A stretch of 64,000 nucleotides of DNA, from positions 248,001-312,000 of the forward strand of contig JAODTK010005509.1 in NCBI GenBank assembly GCA_026419785.1, read 5' to 3'. Under the pieces are notes generated by a model. It did not search any database, was not told the origin of the DNA, and was given only the letters and a program-made list of their open reading frames with translations. Position numbers and translations under genes: made by a program. This stretch comes from Sclerodactyla briareus. Lineage: Eukaryota; Echinodermata; Holothuroidea; Dendrochirotida; Sclerodactylidae. Position 1 is the first letter of the stretch; every line of letters starts with the position of its first letter. Positions 12,171 through 25,739 of this stretch are shown in pieces.

Positions 12171-14049
12171 ATGGTCAATCATGGCCATTGGCACTTTAAT
12201 CAAAATGTGCATAACCCTGATGATGAGGCTGCATGAACAGGTGCGTTGTCACTCGCTACTCTACAGGGATTAAAAAAAAACTGAATCGTCACCCGCCCCG
12301 GCCACCATAGAAACCGTAGCAGTCTCTTTGTTCTGCAGCTACCATGATAATGAACATAATTCTATGTCCACTAACCAGGGGCGGCTGGCGGAACCTCACA
12401 GACACCTGCTAGGTTCTCGTCCAACAAACTATGGTTCACGAAACTCCCTTGGATTTCGTAGAAAAGACTATCACACGACCTGAATTTTGGAACTTGGTGA
12501 ATTAAGGCAGTACAATCATGAATACATGTATGAATAGGCATAATTGTAGATACATGAGGATGTGTACTTACCTGATCGAATCATAATAAATAATGGATTG
12601 TCGTACTTTTTGTCGTACATTCTCGTACATACATTTTCGCAGTGCACTGTTTGAAGAGACATAACGTGTCGTATGTGTGAGGTAGAAATTTCTTAGGCCA
12701 AGGAGTAAAATATAGCTGATTAGAGGCATAACAACTAAATGGAAACACGCTGTAATCACTTCATTTTGCTAACGGAGCGACTTGATTTACTGAACTCTAC
12801 AATAACCGAGTAAGTCCTGCTGGATGAATGGCCTTCTCTAATGACTCCTACTGCTGGTGGATGTCGTGGGACCTACATATTACCCCCCCCCCCTCCCCCA
12901 ACTCTCAGTACGAGACGGTAGATAGGCCGGAAGTGTCCTCAGTACCTGTCATAGGCATTGAGGAGTGTATTGGCGGGGATGCATGCTGCTATTTCATAGC
13001 CTACTATATTAAAAAAAAACCTGTTGGTGTGCCCACCAGCTGCCTGCATCCAAGTTTGCTTAGGGAATAATGAACAGATACGCGGGCCTTTGTTGCAGAA
13101 TTAAAACCGGGATGATGTCTAATAGGAGGTTAGAAAAGCCCGATGCGCAGCCGAGGGCTTTTCCCGACTGTCATAAAAATACCCAATCTCTCATTATTTG
13201 CATACGAAAGTTGATAATTTGCCTAAAATTGGCAGCAAAACGTTTCAAGGAGTGTTCGGTACACTGTGCAAGCTACACACGCGCATGCAACTTGTACACC
13301 GCGTATCGTGTTTGCGACAGCTGACCTGGGCCCGGCAATCCAACGCAACGGCCCTATGCTGAGTTGACGTTGGTAAGTTGGCAGTACGCGCGGTTTTGCC
13401 TTGGTTTCAGAAGAACTACCTGAAAATGTCCCCGAAAGAGTAACGCAGACTGCAGTTGATCAAACCATTTAACGCACGAAATTGTAATAACGGCGTGTCA
13501 GTCCGTATCCAGGGGAAATTCTGTTTCAATTTGTCCCCGGTAGAGTGCCACCTACCGTAGATGGTCAAACACTTAACGCACATGAAGGTGATCGCGTGTC
13601 ATTCCGGGTCCAGGGGACATTCCAAATTGCTTCAATATATTGCACGCGATGCCTCTCCAATAAATATAATAGCTTCATGCAGCAAATTGCTTGCGCACGT
13701 TTGACTTTGTGCGCGTATATCTCAACGCAAGGCATTGAGTGTCGCGCGCTTATCCTCATTTGGTCAGCCAGTGTTTAGTATCAGAATTATAACCGGTTAA
13801 AATTCACTTTTACACACTAATTCTACATACATAGGTCACTTGGTATTTACGATTTGGGTGTTATACCTTTATATTGAAAGTTTCCTCACAAAAGTTTGGT
13901 ATCACGGCAAATATGGAATACAACCGTGGAGCTGGAGAGAGGGATGAGGATGCGTATCGTGTGCCGGTGAAGTGTCGCGAGGACCAAAAACCCGTTGTGT
14001 GAGGAGGTGCGCTATGTTTTTTTATGTTTACTGGAATATCCCAGGAAAA
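12171..14049. other. Unannotated stretch
   Basis: No gene is recognised. A poly-C/CT tract lies at 12882-12899 and an A9 run near 13010. Adjacent open frames at 12828-13070 and 13070-13324 do not resemble a known protein. Two similar stretches near 13430-13480 and 13540-13580 (CCC(C)GAAAGAGT / GGTAGAGTGCC followed by GATCAAAC/GGTCAAAC and TTAACGCAC) suggest a short local duplication of about 110 bp. Confidence 0.4.
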
Positions 14050-15590
14050 ACTAAGCAAACCATTTGATGAAGATGAAATTTAAACGAGCGTTGCATCATT
14101 AAAAATAATAAATCGCCAGGTTGTGACCAAATCCAGCTCTGAACATATCAAAATAGGCCCTGCACCCATCAATACATAGCTGAATACTGATAACATAGCC
14201 GAAACCGGAGAAAATACCATAGAAATTGAACAAGGAATCTTAAACCAAATTCAAAAACCAGGAAAAACTAAAGGCCCACCAGAAAATTTAGGAACCTGTG
14301 ATCTTACTTCAACCCTGAGGAAAATCCTCGCAATTCGTATTCAAGGAGAATCCGCCCCCTAGTTGATGAACATATACTGTCCGTCACCCAAACAGCCTAT
14401 ACCTAGGTAGTGCACTGCAGAGTTCGTTTCGCTTTCAAAAAATTTAGCTGAAAAAGCCGTACGTAAACTTCAATAGGATATAACATCAACATTCTATTGT
14501 TGACATGAGAAGCGTTCGATACGATTCAAAGAGGCCACACTAATAAATGATTTGCAACAGATCCTCGAGAGCGACGAACTCTATCTCATTTCAATATTAC
14601 TGACCAATGTTTCATAACGGTCAAATTAGACGGCCAAACTAGGAAATCCTTTCAGCACGAACAATCGGTCCCCCAGGGGTGACAGTGCGAGTGCATTATT
14701 CTTTTATAACATACCTGGCCAACTCTGGAAATCGAATGAAAATTGACATTGATGCAGATTCAACCATCTCAGTTAGTTGATATGGAATACAGCGCAAAAA
14801 ATAGTAATACCGACAACTTTTTCACCGTGCACCACAATACGCTGAGACATCTCTTGGGGCATCGGAATGGAGAACACAATATTACAAGACATCGCAGAGC
14901 GAGTGACGAGAAACTGACAAGAAGAAATCTTAAAAATATAACAGCCACGAAAACTGAGAAAGAAATTTTCAATCACAAGAAAATGGGAATGGAAGTGGAG
15001 AAATGTAAATATGTTAGAAGTTGTTAGGAACAAGAAGACTCAACAGAAGAATGTAAACAACAACGCTTTCAACACTCTATCAACAATTTTTCAGAGCAGA
15101 CGAAATAAGTACAAGCACAAAACTCCGGATTTTCGATGGCCTTATACAGAGTATTTTTTGTCTAATGCGAACTGTGGGGTACAACGAAAATCTTTATTAC
15201 AAAATTGACACTTTACAGGGAAGACTACTCCGCAATGTTCTCAACATCAGATGGACCAATAACAATTGGATACCGAACGACGAACTCTATAATGTGACCA
15301 ATAAAATCCCTTGGTCTTCCGTAGTAGCACATAGACGTTTGAGATTTTTTGGTCACGTCGCGAGACTCCAAGAAGAAGCTCCAGCGAAGATCGCTCTGAG
15401 AGAAGCATTGAGACATACTGCGAAACCAGTTGGAAGACCCGTGCCTACCTTGCTCGGAAAAATAAATCGCAATTCAGGGACATCAACATTAACAGTTTCG
15501 AGGAAGCAATAAACCTTGCGCAAGATCGATCGTGATACGTGGCGAAGATTGATCACTGAGCATGTCGGATAGACGAGACTCAACCTACTA
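14050..15590 (+). mobile_element. Non-LTR retrotransposon (LINE) reverse transcriptase remnant
   Basis: Read in shifting frames, this segment follows a LINE reverse transcriptase from its first palm block to the C-terminus. There is a KNNKSPGCDQI-type block near 14100, a KPGKTKGPPENL block near 14260, an RSTTEQ/ALKxLAEKAV region near 14420-14460, an AFDTIQR-type block near 14515, and a PQGxxAS block near 14670. The catalytic box, expected as MEYADD near 14780, reads MEYSAK in the present frame. The tail ADEISTSTKLRI, LQGRLLRNVLNIRWT and RRLRFFGHVARLQEEAPAK (15165-15512) is the best-preserved part. It ends with EEAINLAQDR near 15510 and a (CTA)n-like tail at 15585-15600. Stops and frameshifts make it non-functional as written. 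No endonuclease domain is seen to the left. Confidence 0.85.
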
Positions 15591-17387
15591 CTACTACTAT
15601 CTGTGATATCAGCGATATGCCCCGACACATACCTTTGTTGCTCCATAGTATTCACCCAATGTCACATGTAAGTTTCTGGAACATCTTGAGTGAGGGGTCA
15701 CTCTATATTTCATACATACTCGGAACCACATACGTTTTCCTTATATCAATACGGAAGCACAGAAAAACATAAGTATCTCGAACATACAAACGCGATTGCG
15801 TCTGGCAGAAACATCATATCCGGACCAGAATATAACATCTCGAAGTGAACTAGAACTAATTGATGTGAAGCTCGTACTGGAGGGAGATGTCAAACGGAAC
15901 ATGGCCTAATATTCTTTGAAATACGAATCATGTTGCCCATTTACATGTTTTCCATAACACTGCTATCAACGGGGGCGCTGTTAGGGGAAAAGCAAATGGC
16001 TCCACACTGACTTTCCTTCTGCATGGTCGCTTCAGTACAGCATGTCAGGGGCTTCGATACAACACCTTGTCGTGTCCTCCTTATGCCAGGGTCACTCGTA
16101 CAATCTTTGTTATTTGGACCACCGCCCGGCTATTCATCCATGTTGGTCATCGTAGTATGCGAGAATGAATCGAATAAAATAATAACGATCTAATTGGGTA
16201 TAATCAGAAACCGTTTTTTTTTACAGGCTATACTTAAAATGCGCACTGTACCAACAAATTATGGGGACTTCCATCCCATGGTTGTTATTATTATTCTCAG
16301 ACAAGTGGCCCCGGAGTTTCGAGAGGTTACAATTTGGCAAAGGAACCTCTGACCTGCATATCGTGGTGAAGAGCCCATAAGCTTGTTGTGGAAATAAACT
16401 AGTACCAACCGGGCTCTGGACATGTCGTCGATTCGCTGCGATATTCTCCACAATCAGGAATAAGAGGGTCATGATGAACCTGATTGAATCGACTGATGCG
16501 AGAGATTATGTCGTGTCCGGTGTACTATGGAGGCCTGTCGAGTTCACCCGCGGGGTACAGTGGCTTATATCACCAAGAGAGAATGTAGGAGAGAAGGGGT
16601 TCCCTGCTAATACTCAACTCACTATAAGTAACTCAAGTATTCATTCTCAGTCCGAATTAAACCTAAAGACTCATCCGAGGAGACTGGCGTTGTGCGGGGT
16701 TAACCTAACCTTAACCCTTAACCCCAAGAACAACAGCTGGACTGGAATAAGTGAAAGCTCGTAAAGATATCCCTAGATCTATCCGTAAAAACTGAACTGG
16801 AAAAGAAGAACTTTTTCAAACAAACTGGTGTAGGCCTGATTGTGTTCTATTCGTAAGTTGGAAGGCTGTTCCAAACAGCAGTGATACGCACAAGATAAGT
16901 ATACCTAAACGGTTCATTATTGGTGGTAATAGACCTATGCGATACTTACAAGCGTTGAACAATCATACAATAGTGGAGCTTCACAACGGCGGACGGACAA
17001 CGTATGAACGTAAATGTGTCTCCACGTTTAGTAGACCACGTCGCACGTCCTGGCATTAAGGGCGTTTTAGATCTACGACGTGCCAATGTGCGCTTTGTGT
17101 GAATGTAATGCGCAGCGTTTCATCACGATTGCCCGTTCGAGTATTGAGCGTAAAATTCCCGAATTTCCATGTTTAGGCCTGTTGAATGCAATGCCACGTA
17201 ACGTCGCTGATCCAAGTTCACGTCGTAGGGACAACGTGAAAAGTGAGTGACTCCCGTCGTGATCGACGTAGTACTCGGGACAGTGTGTGAGGTTTTCGCA
17301 TGCGCAGTAGGTTTATCATTGCGTCATAAGCTCCCTATATCTCTAGTCATAGTCATGTAACGGGAGTGACATATCCTAGGAGAACTG
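15591..17387. other. Unannotated stretch with a short telomere-like tract
   Basis: No gene is recognised. At about 16699-16724 the sequence AACCTAACCTTAACCC continues into TTAACCCC, a few degenerate copies of CCCTAA. The open frame at 16471-16764 (97 codons) runs through this tract and is probably chance. Confidence 0.4.
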
Positions 17388-18475
17388 ATGACGCTCACGG
17401 CGTGTTTTAGACTGCGGGGCACTGAGATGCATGTGGTACTAGTGACGCTCACAGCGTGTTTTAGGCTGTGGGACATTGAGCCGCACGTGGTATCTAGTGA
17501 CGTTCACAGCTTGTTTTTCAAGCTGTGGGGCACTGACTCGCATGAGGTGCCTAGCGAGGTTCACATCTTGTTTTAAGCTGTGAGGCACTGAGTCGCACGT
17601 AGAACTAGTGACGTTCGCAGCGTGTTTCAAGCTGTGGGGCACTGACTCGCATGAGGTGCCTAGCGAGGTTCACAGCGTGTTTTAGGCTGTGAGGCACTGA
17701 GTCGCACGTGGTACTTAGTAACGTTCACAACGGGTTTTCAAGCTGTGGGGCACTGACTCGCATGAGGTGCCTAGCGAGGTTCACAGCGTGTTTTAGGCTG
17801 TGAGGCACTGAGTCGCACGTGGTACCTTGTAACGTTCACAGCGTGTTTCAAGCTGTGGGGCACTGACTCGCATGAGGTGCCTAGCGAGGTTCACATCTTG
17901 TTTTAAGCTGTGAGGCACTGAGTCGCACGTGGTACCTTGTAACGTTCACAGCGTGTTTTAGACTGCGCGGCACTACATCGCATGTGGTACATAGTAAAGA
18001 ACGCTCACGGGTTTTAGGCTGTGGGACACTGAGTCGCACGTGGTACCCAGTGATTCTCACGGTCTGTTTTAGACTGTGGGATACTGAGGCGCATGCGTTG
18101 ACTAGTGCCGCTCACGGCATGTTTTGAGCTGTGGAACACTGAGTCGAGTGGCACCTAGTGGACGTCACGACGTGTTTCAGACTGTGGGACAATATGAAGC
18201 ACATGCGTAGAGTGGTGACGTTCAAGCTGTGGGGCGCTGAGTCGCACGTGGAACCTAGCGAGGCTCAACAGCGGGTTTTGAGCTAGGAGGCATGATTCAC
18301 ACGGAGTTACCCCAGTGACGTCACAGCGTGTTTCAAATTGTGGGCAATGAATCGCATGTGGTACCTGGTAACGCTCACGGCGTGTTTTAGGATGTGGGAC
18401 ACTGGTCGCATTGTTAGATGGATGATGATTCTTATGGCGTGTTTTAGGCGTGGTGCACTTAGTCGTATGACTCTG
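17388..18475. repeat. ~56-bp satellite array with alternating subtypes
   Basis: About 19 tandem copies of a ~56-bp unit carry GGCACTGAGTCGCACGTGGT, a TAGTGACGTTCACAGCGTG core and a TTTTAGGCTGTG joint. Two subtypes alternate in the centre (about 17510-17960): one with CATGAGGTGCCTAGCGAGG and one with CACGTGGTACCTTGTAACG. This gives a ~112-bp dimer. Copies towards the right are more diverged. CACGTG (E-box) and GACGT(C/T) motifs recur because they are part of the unit. Confidence 0.9.
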
Positions 18476-18984
18476 TAATATGGCCGGTTATTTCTGCTCG
18501 GTTCGGCACATGTTATTTCATGTTCGCTCAATTTCTCTGCCACAAGGCATCCGCAACACAAGACATATCGCGTAAAACGCATACACAAAATTAGCCTGAG
18601 AAAACATTGTGCTAAACATGTGGCCGATTGTTTATTCAAAACCTCAATGGGTTCCATGGGCAGATGGGCGCTACCATAGTGTAATCATATGCAGATATGT
18701 GACATAGCGTAGAATCCCGAGACCTGGATCACCGGTAATCACTGTCGCCTGAATCTCACAAGAACTATAGGATGAAGGGAGGAAGAGCCAGGCTCCCCCT
18801 GTTGAGAAAGTATAGCCATAATTCTTCAGCTTGCTTAGCTCGGTTGCAGTGATGCCAGCCTAAGTTGGGAGGGCATTCCACTCTCGCGGAGGAAAGTATG
18901 TTTTCGAAATCACGTCCAGCATATTGGTACAAAACTTCATAGGTGACGTTGTGAAGGGCCGGTACTGCGTTGAACAAGAATAGG
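18476..18984. other. Unannotated spacer between satellite and duplicated segment
   Basis: Nothing is recognised in these roughly 500 bases. Short minus-strand frames at 18307-18657 and 18765-18977 show no motif. Confidence 0.4.
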
Positions 18985-21900
18985 CTCCAGAGTTTCAGGA
19001 TTTAAAACAGCGAGAACGGACTCCTCTTGGACTGTGACTATCTTGTTATTGGAAAGGTCTTGTGTCGCGTAAATTTGGCATAAAAATTGATTTGAATAAG
19101 AATTGGCAAGTGATGCGTGCTCATTTTAACCTGGGCAAATTGGTAAGAATAGGCATTCAGGCCTTATTAGGTGCATTCATATCTATTTCGCCCAAGGACA
19201 TTCTAGCATATTCACAATAACCAATGGTAACAGGAAAACAAACAACCACTGTCACGTTACTTTAGATTGATCCAGGCCGCTGTTGATATCTCAGCAATTA
19301 GACAGTTGCATTGATAAAATAGAGCTCCTTTACTGATAGGACTGTAATTTTATTGTCTAATGTCTTCGTTGTTTTTTTTTTCTAATGTTGGGTCTGTAAA
19401 TTATATGAAATTTACCAATATTCAAAGTGGTCACAAGGTCACAGTTACAATAATGAGAAAATTTAAGAAGAGTTCTATGTAGATTGATGGCGCCTATAGT
19501 CTTTCACCTATCTAATGATGGATCAGTCCTACACCAATAAGTGTGCCTATAGTAGCTGTCGTTCAAGCGGATGTCAATTTTTTTCCAGCTGATGAAATTG
19601 CCAAATCTGCACTAGGAATGTACAATAAATTATGCAAATTACACACACTGATGTCGTCTGGCTCGCTTCTCGCCATGAAATACCACACCTACAACTTTCG
19701 AATTTGCCTCAATTATGGATTTAGTCAAATTAAGTGACCTCGCCATAATTATATTAAAATTTGTGGGAGTATGGTAGCCCGCATCCACCAAATTGTGAGA
19801 AATCAGCCAACTTTGAAAATAATGCATGAATCATGCATATTGGACTATATACAAGCATTTTGTGCTATGCCCTAAAATAATAGTTCATGTGCAATTCCTA
19901 ATTGCATGAACTGGATCCCAATGCATCACCGAATCTGAGATACCTGGTACACGAGCTTTCGGGATATTTTTCCATTATATGCAAATGTATGGCTTATAAG
20001 TAGTGGTTTGTCTGGACTGAAAATGGGAACGCAGGCAACACTCCGACAAAACAATTCCAGCATGAGGGCAATCACGGTTCAGGAGATATCGGCTGCACAC
20101 ATATTGGACAGACAGACTGACACACAGACCACTGCGTCTCTCCTGAACAAAGTAAGGACACAGAAATGATAAGCCCACGGAATAGTTACTGAGTCGGCAA
20201 AGGGTGATGTGTTAGTGTATGGGTCATCGGTTTAGTTGTCCCACAAACCCGTCCAGTCTACTGTTACTCTGCTGCCCATGTATTCAAAATGCAGGAATGC
20301 ATGGTCCCACCTGGAAATAGCTGTTCCATCTAGACTCAAGGAGTGTGCCGTAAAGGTTCAAGCCCCAATTACATGGGCCGCTAAACTGTAGCACAGATAT
20401 AGCACACAGATGGGTACCAGAAACAATCGTACGAGATTTGAGGGAAAATACCCTAGGAGCTTGCGGTGATATTCTGAATTATAACTTATATTTTTTCGTT
20501 CTATTTCAGCCCGCCTACATTGCATTGGAGTTTGCTGGAATGGAACGTTCAAAATATATGTTTACTAATACGACAACAGCTGCGTGTCATATAGTGTACC
20601 GGTATACCCAGCTCTGATCAAGTCCTTCCATTGGGTCGCCTCGTGCGTGCAAATAGAAGTAGACCTCTCCAACAATCCCCAATTCCCGCCGTACGGCCAG
20701 TGCCCGGCCCATACATTATTAGACTGCAGAGAATCTCCCGAGTGGCATTAATGTTAATTTCAACTTTTTATCGGGAGCGCGGGGTTGCGCAGTCGCCTGC
20801 ATGGGTGCAGTTTTTCCGAAATACTTGTGGCTGGGATTGGGAGCGTGGAGAATAAGTTTAATCGGCTATGCGAGAATTTAATAGCGAGCGCAGTTGGCAT
20901 ATCCTATAGAGAAACCACTAGTTAGAGTAGTGGATGTTGGGGTGGCGCATTCGAACGATGTGATCTGTCCATCCGTTCCTCCTGGAACTGACCTACATCA
21001 CACTGATAGACATGCCAGGAATATTCCCTCCCATACGTAAATGCGACCAAAACAGAACTTGTGATGATGTCCAGTCATCCTTTAGCTGAGCTGTCGTCAC
21101 CGTTTGTCGAGAAATTAAGAACAATACTATGAGCAGCAAGAGATACATACTATAGACATTTCAGATCGTTCATTTGGAATAACACACTTGGGTCTAAATC
21201 TGAAACCCGGGTTCGAACCATGGACCACCAGTTTAGTAGTTCCGTAGAGTAATCTCCATATAGCTAGTTCCCTAGCATGACCTGATGATGCGAGGAGCGT
21301 GAAAACATGGGGCCTTAACGCATCAATGCGAATTCAGGACCACGCTTTATCAACATACTCGCGGTAAATATAATAGTACTAGCTTATAACGTTCCCTGCC
21401 TCAACGAGATGTCGTGATACGCCACTGAATGCATAGCCGTGTCAGACTGGGACGCGTGGCATGCGCGTCAGACAATGGGAAGGGGGGGCCTGGGCTCGAC
21501 TGCCCTTCTCTCTGTCTTCATTGTTTTCTTTTTTTATCGACCATTTTGAGCAGAGAATAATGAAAATCCGATAGATAGATAAGTCCAAATTAGGACGGTA
21601 AGGTAATAATGAAAGGGAATAGGGTTGTCGAGTGCCTCAACATAGGATCGTTTGCCCCAGAAATTTACGCAGTTTTGGTGTAAACTTAACGGTAATTCGG
21701 GCTAAGTGAAAGCGAGCAATTTGTCCGTCCTGAGTCCTTGTGGGGTGAATACTGTTTGTGTTTCTTCAGTTGAAGCCCAACTAAGAAAAATGTAATTCAC
21801 TGAAAGCCTATGTCTCGAAAACCCACTATCGGGCGGTGTCAATTAGCTATTTAGAAGTTATATAGCCGGTGAAAATTTGCTGAAGGAAAATATTCAACCG

Positions 21901-22665
21901 CCCTAACAATCGGCTAGCCTGAATCAGGAGAGCAGGCCCAGTACTACTCCACAAACAATGTTGCCCTGTCCAGAATATACACGAATATGAATCTAAGCTA
22001 CTAGTCTAAGTCTTACCAACTTTAAGAGTCTCCGCGCGAACCGAACCAGAAACTAGAATAGTGTTACCGACACAGCGATAAACCAGGCGTGGCCCTGATC
22101 GCTGTACTGTACCACAGCCAGGGAACAAACGAACAAATCCGCAAATTTAGACAATTCTAGGCATACAAGTTACTCCAAAACGAGGATCCGTGTGGAAGGT
22201 CCCAGACTGTCATTCGAAACATTCAGCCCTGATAATGGACACCCGTCGTCTGAGTCCCTGGATGTGACTCGGCTTCAGTGAGCAGTACAACTGATGAATC
22301 TGTTTGTTATGGGACTAGCTCAACTGTGTGTGCGCGGAGTATTTAATTATCGGCAGTTCAGCTGGCGCCTGTGGATTGGCCAGTAAAACGCGTGCTTAGT
22401 TGTTATAGTCTTTCTTTGCGGCTTCCGATGTCCATTTTTCAAGGGTTATGGACAATTCTAGAGGCAGTCAAAGAGCGTAATAATCTAGGACTAATTTGAG
22501 GTGCTGGTTATCAAAAGCAATCATTTAGGAGTAGCAAAATGAATTTGAAGTAAGGTAATCGACCGATACTAGACTTAGAGTGACTTATTTCTGGTTATTT
22601 ATAGAGGACGTGTATATGCTGATGTATATTGGTTTGGAACAGTCGAGCTGTCCTGTGTGGGTAGG
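18985..22665. repeat. Long non-coding duplicated segment, copy A
   Basis: This segment is collinear with 24850-29530 in the same orientation. A 28-bp perfect match lies at 19047-19074 and 24917-24944. Further anchors are the tracts around AACAATCGTACGAGATTT (20425 / 25785), ATTGGGTCGCCTCGTG (20632 / 26216), AGAGTCTCCGCGCGAACC (22025 / 28865) and ATAGAGGACGTGT (22602 / 29427). The copies differ by many substitutions and indels. No open frame is conserved between them, so the segment does not look protein-coding. It is either an old tandem segmental duplication or two copies of one long non-autonomous repeat. Confidence 0.8.
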
Positions 22666-22689
22666 AGTATGAGCCTACCACAAGGAATG

Positions 22690-22765
22690 GAAGTAGGCAA
22701 AAAATTCCCAGGGTCGGATCCAGGGGGGCAGGCTCCCATCCCGCCATTTTCAAAATCCCGATTTT
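22690..22765. mobile_element. End of a hAT-type or similar DNA transposon (fragment)
   Basis: The text CCAGGGTCGGATCCAGGGGG, followed by GGCAGGCTCCCATCCCGCC, resembles terminal sequences of short hAT-like elements (CAGGGGCGGATCCAG style). Only one end is recognised and no target duplication was verified. Confidence 0.4.
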
Positions 22766-23544
22766 CTTTCAGCGCGTGTGAGGGAGAATGCAATTACAAT
22801 GCGTTATCAAAGCACCATGATGGTATTTCAAAATGTAAGTAAATGTGTTATGAAACCAGAGGATTCGTTTCTTTATATTCTTTTTAAAAAGCGTAACAAC
22901 AAAGTAGATTTTGAAGCGAGCTGTGCATGCTACACCAATAGTATGGAGAAACTCTTACTGATGAAAAACAAAAAAGATGAATGGTTGATGATTGAGTCGA
23001 ATTTATCAGCAGATTATTAATACAAACACATCGTAGAGTTAATGAATAACTGCCTATAGGATAACACTGAAAGTATAATATACTTCTTCCTGTGGTGCCC
23101 ACTCGCAAACTGACAGCCCCGGTATTCACAGAAAACATTCTGAGAATTCATTTAGTTGCAGTTCCTTCATATGGGATTGACAGTTCATCACAATACTTTT
23201 TGGTTCCTAGGAACAACAGGGCAAAGTGTTACATTACCATTTTGCAGAGTTGACTATAGTATCAGTACCATGATGCCATTGACTTACAATTTAACCATTT
23301 TTGCGCTCGTAGACTGAGGATCGGACAAGTTAACTTTGGATAAGTCTGCCCCTTTACAACTCTTAGCTAATCTGTTTTCTGTCTCGTCTGAAAAGAGGGA
23401 TCAGGGGAGAGATTGATGATCACTTTGTCGTGTGCATGAGCGCGCGCGTGTGTATTTTTACGTGTCTCACACTTGCTCGTGATCTCCGAAACAGTAGGAT
23501 CAATTTTGATGAAATTTTGTAGGTTGGCATCGCGGTTGAGTTTT
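22766..23544. other. Unannotated stretch
   Basis: No gene is recognised. An alternating GCGCGCGCGTGTGT tract lies at about 23440-23454. The open frames at 22778-23020 (plus) and 22884-23138 (minus) overlap and carry no motif that I know. Confidence 0.4.
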
Positions 23545-23780
23545 TAAGATTGTGGGACACTGGAGGCAATGCGTTGACTAGTTACGCTCACGGCCTGTTT
23601 CAAGCGGTGGACATTAAGTCGCATAGGTTAACTAGTGACGCTCACAGTGTGTTTTAGGCCGTGGTTCACTTGGGTCGCTTGTGACGCACATAACGTGTTT
23701 TTTGGCTGTGGGGCACTGGGCTGCATTGGTTAACTAGTGACGCTCAGGGCGTGTTTCGAGCTTGTGTCGGCGCCTAACCA
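23545..23780. repeat. ~56-bp satellite, second patch
   Basis: Four diverged copies of the unit found at 17388-18475 can be read here, with GTGGGACACTGG, GCGTTGACTAGTTACGCTCAC and AACTAGTGACGCTCACAG as anchors. The patch stands to the left of duplicated copy B much as the large array stands to the left of copy A. Confidence 0.8.
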
Positions 23781-24849
23781 GCCTTCCGAGTCAGGGGGTA
23801 AAACGATTTCTTCCCGATTTGGACTGCTGACGGAAGTGATGAGTGAGGGGCGGCTTGTAACTAACTTATGAAGGCGTCGAAAAGCCGTCATCCTCGTGCG
23901 TCCTCACCATGCTCCCATTTCCCTCAATGCCATTTTGGGCCCACCTAATCCCGCAATTATTCAATTCAACCCAAACTTCAACTTGGATTGTATTGCTTTT
24001 TCCCCTAGGCCTATTTTCCCTCGTTTTTCCCCCTCCCCTCCTCCTTCATTTCCTGTTTTTAGCTTCGATTTCCCGATTTGCCATGATAACATACAGGAGA
24101 CAATGGGAGCTCTTATCTCGCACAACATGTTTGACTTAAAATCTACTCTGGACCGATGGCGGGATATCACGTCATGGTTACTACGAAGTAGTAAAACATG
24201 TATCATACGGATAGAGTAGACGGATCCCAATCTTCACCATTCACAACTAGTTTCCATTCATCATGAATACATAAATAACAAATAATGTCTGGAATGCCGA
24301 TGTATGTAGCAGTGGGTGGCGATTTCGGGGTAAATCTGGGGTTCAAGCTGGGACGTTAATAATAAAAGAACAACATTTATTGTCTAAGCAAAATGGAAAC
24401 AATGAATCATGTTCGTCTGGATAACTATGTGTATTTGCACAAAGCCTATCTGTTTATTTACATTAACGTTCGATATTACAGGCATGTGTCTGCTACAAGT
24501 CTATTCTCCTACACGCACAGGACCACACCGACACCTGCAATATCATAGAAGATTTAGAAGGTGGCGATCTCCGGAGTTGCAGGATCTCATCGGCATTCCC
24601 GAGAGACTATCTGTCTATGTGTTTACCCACCCTGCCCACACAAAATGTGTTTTGTGATTTTTCCCTTAAATTACTACTAAATTTGGAAACCATTCAACAA
24701 TTAAAATCTCCAGATATCTCGAAAATAATCACAGGAGACAGACTACTTCGTAGGCATCTCATGAAGTGTTACCAATACAGTTATTTTTAAAGTAGTACTG
24801 GTTGTGGTGTTTCGAAAAACGACAAAAACGTGTTGGCAGTGCGTGTTTA
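23781..24849. other. Unannotated stretch
   Basis: No gene is recognised. A pyrimidine-rich tract at 24000-24055 produces overlapping open frames on both strands (23896-24219, 23909-24139, 23961-24230), none with a motif. Confidence 0.4.
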
Positions 24850-25739
24850 TCCAGAGCCAGAGTTCAGGATTTGAAAATCAGCTGGAACGACTCCTCTTCG
24901 ACTTTGACCATATTGCTATTGGAAAGGTCTTGTGTCGCGTAAATCTTGCGTAATCATTGAATTTGAATGAGAATTAAGCAAGTGATGCTTGTCCCATTTC
25001 AAACTGTGCACAATTGTTAAGAATAGGCCTTTAGGATTGTATCTGTGGTGCATTCATATCTATTTCACCAGTCCACTCTAGCATAGTCACAATAACCACT
25101 GGCAACAGAAAAAAAGGTCACGTCATCGGTATATTTGCCTTACTTTAGAGATTGATACATGACAGCCCTTGGTATCTCAGCAGTTAGACAGTTCCATTGA
25201 TAAAATTAGAGGTCCCTTTTTATCGGACTGCAATTTTACTTGTCTATATGTCTTTGTGTTTTGTTTATGTTTTCAATTGAGGTGTTATATTATATTAAAA
25301 ATTAAATTCAATGATCACAAGTCATGGAGTCACCATTACAATAGTGCGAACAATTGTAAGACGAATAAATGTAGAATGATTGACACTGGTCCTTTCACCT
25401 ATCTAATGATGGATAAGTCCTGCACCAATAGGTGAGGCGTATTCTTAGCTGCCTTCAATTCAGGATGTCAATTTTTTCCAGCAGATTAGATTTTCCCCAA
25501 ATCTGCACCTAGAATGGTACAATAAATTATACAAATTACACACACTCGATGTCGTCCAGTGACTCTGGCTTACTTCTCACCATAGAAATACCAACAAACT
25601 TCCAGGTAATTCTGAAATTTTTTCGAAATTTGGCCTAAATTATGCGATTTAGTGCGTGTTTAGTCACATGAAGTGACCTACGGTGCTTTACCGTAAAAAT
25701 GCGCACTCGAATACATGGGCTCTGCTAATCTGTATTCAC

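Noticed and set aside
21205..21222. Isolated B-box-like GGGTTCGAACCATGG
   Set aside because: No A-box at the right distance, and the partner copy B at about 27970 does not keep it.
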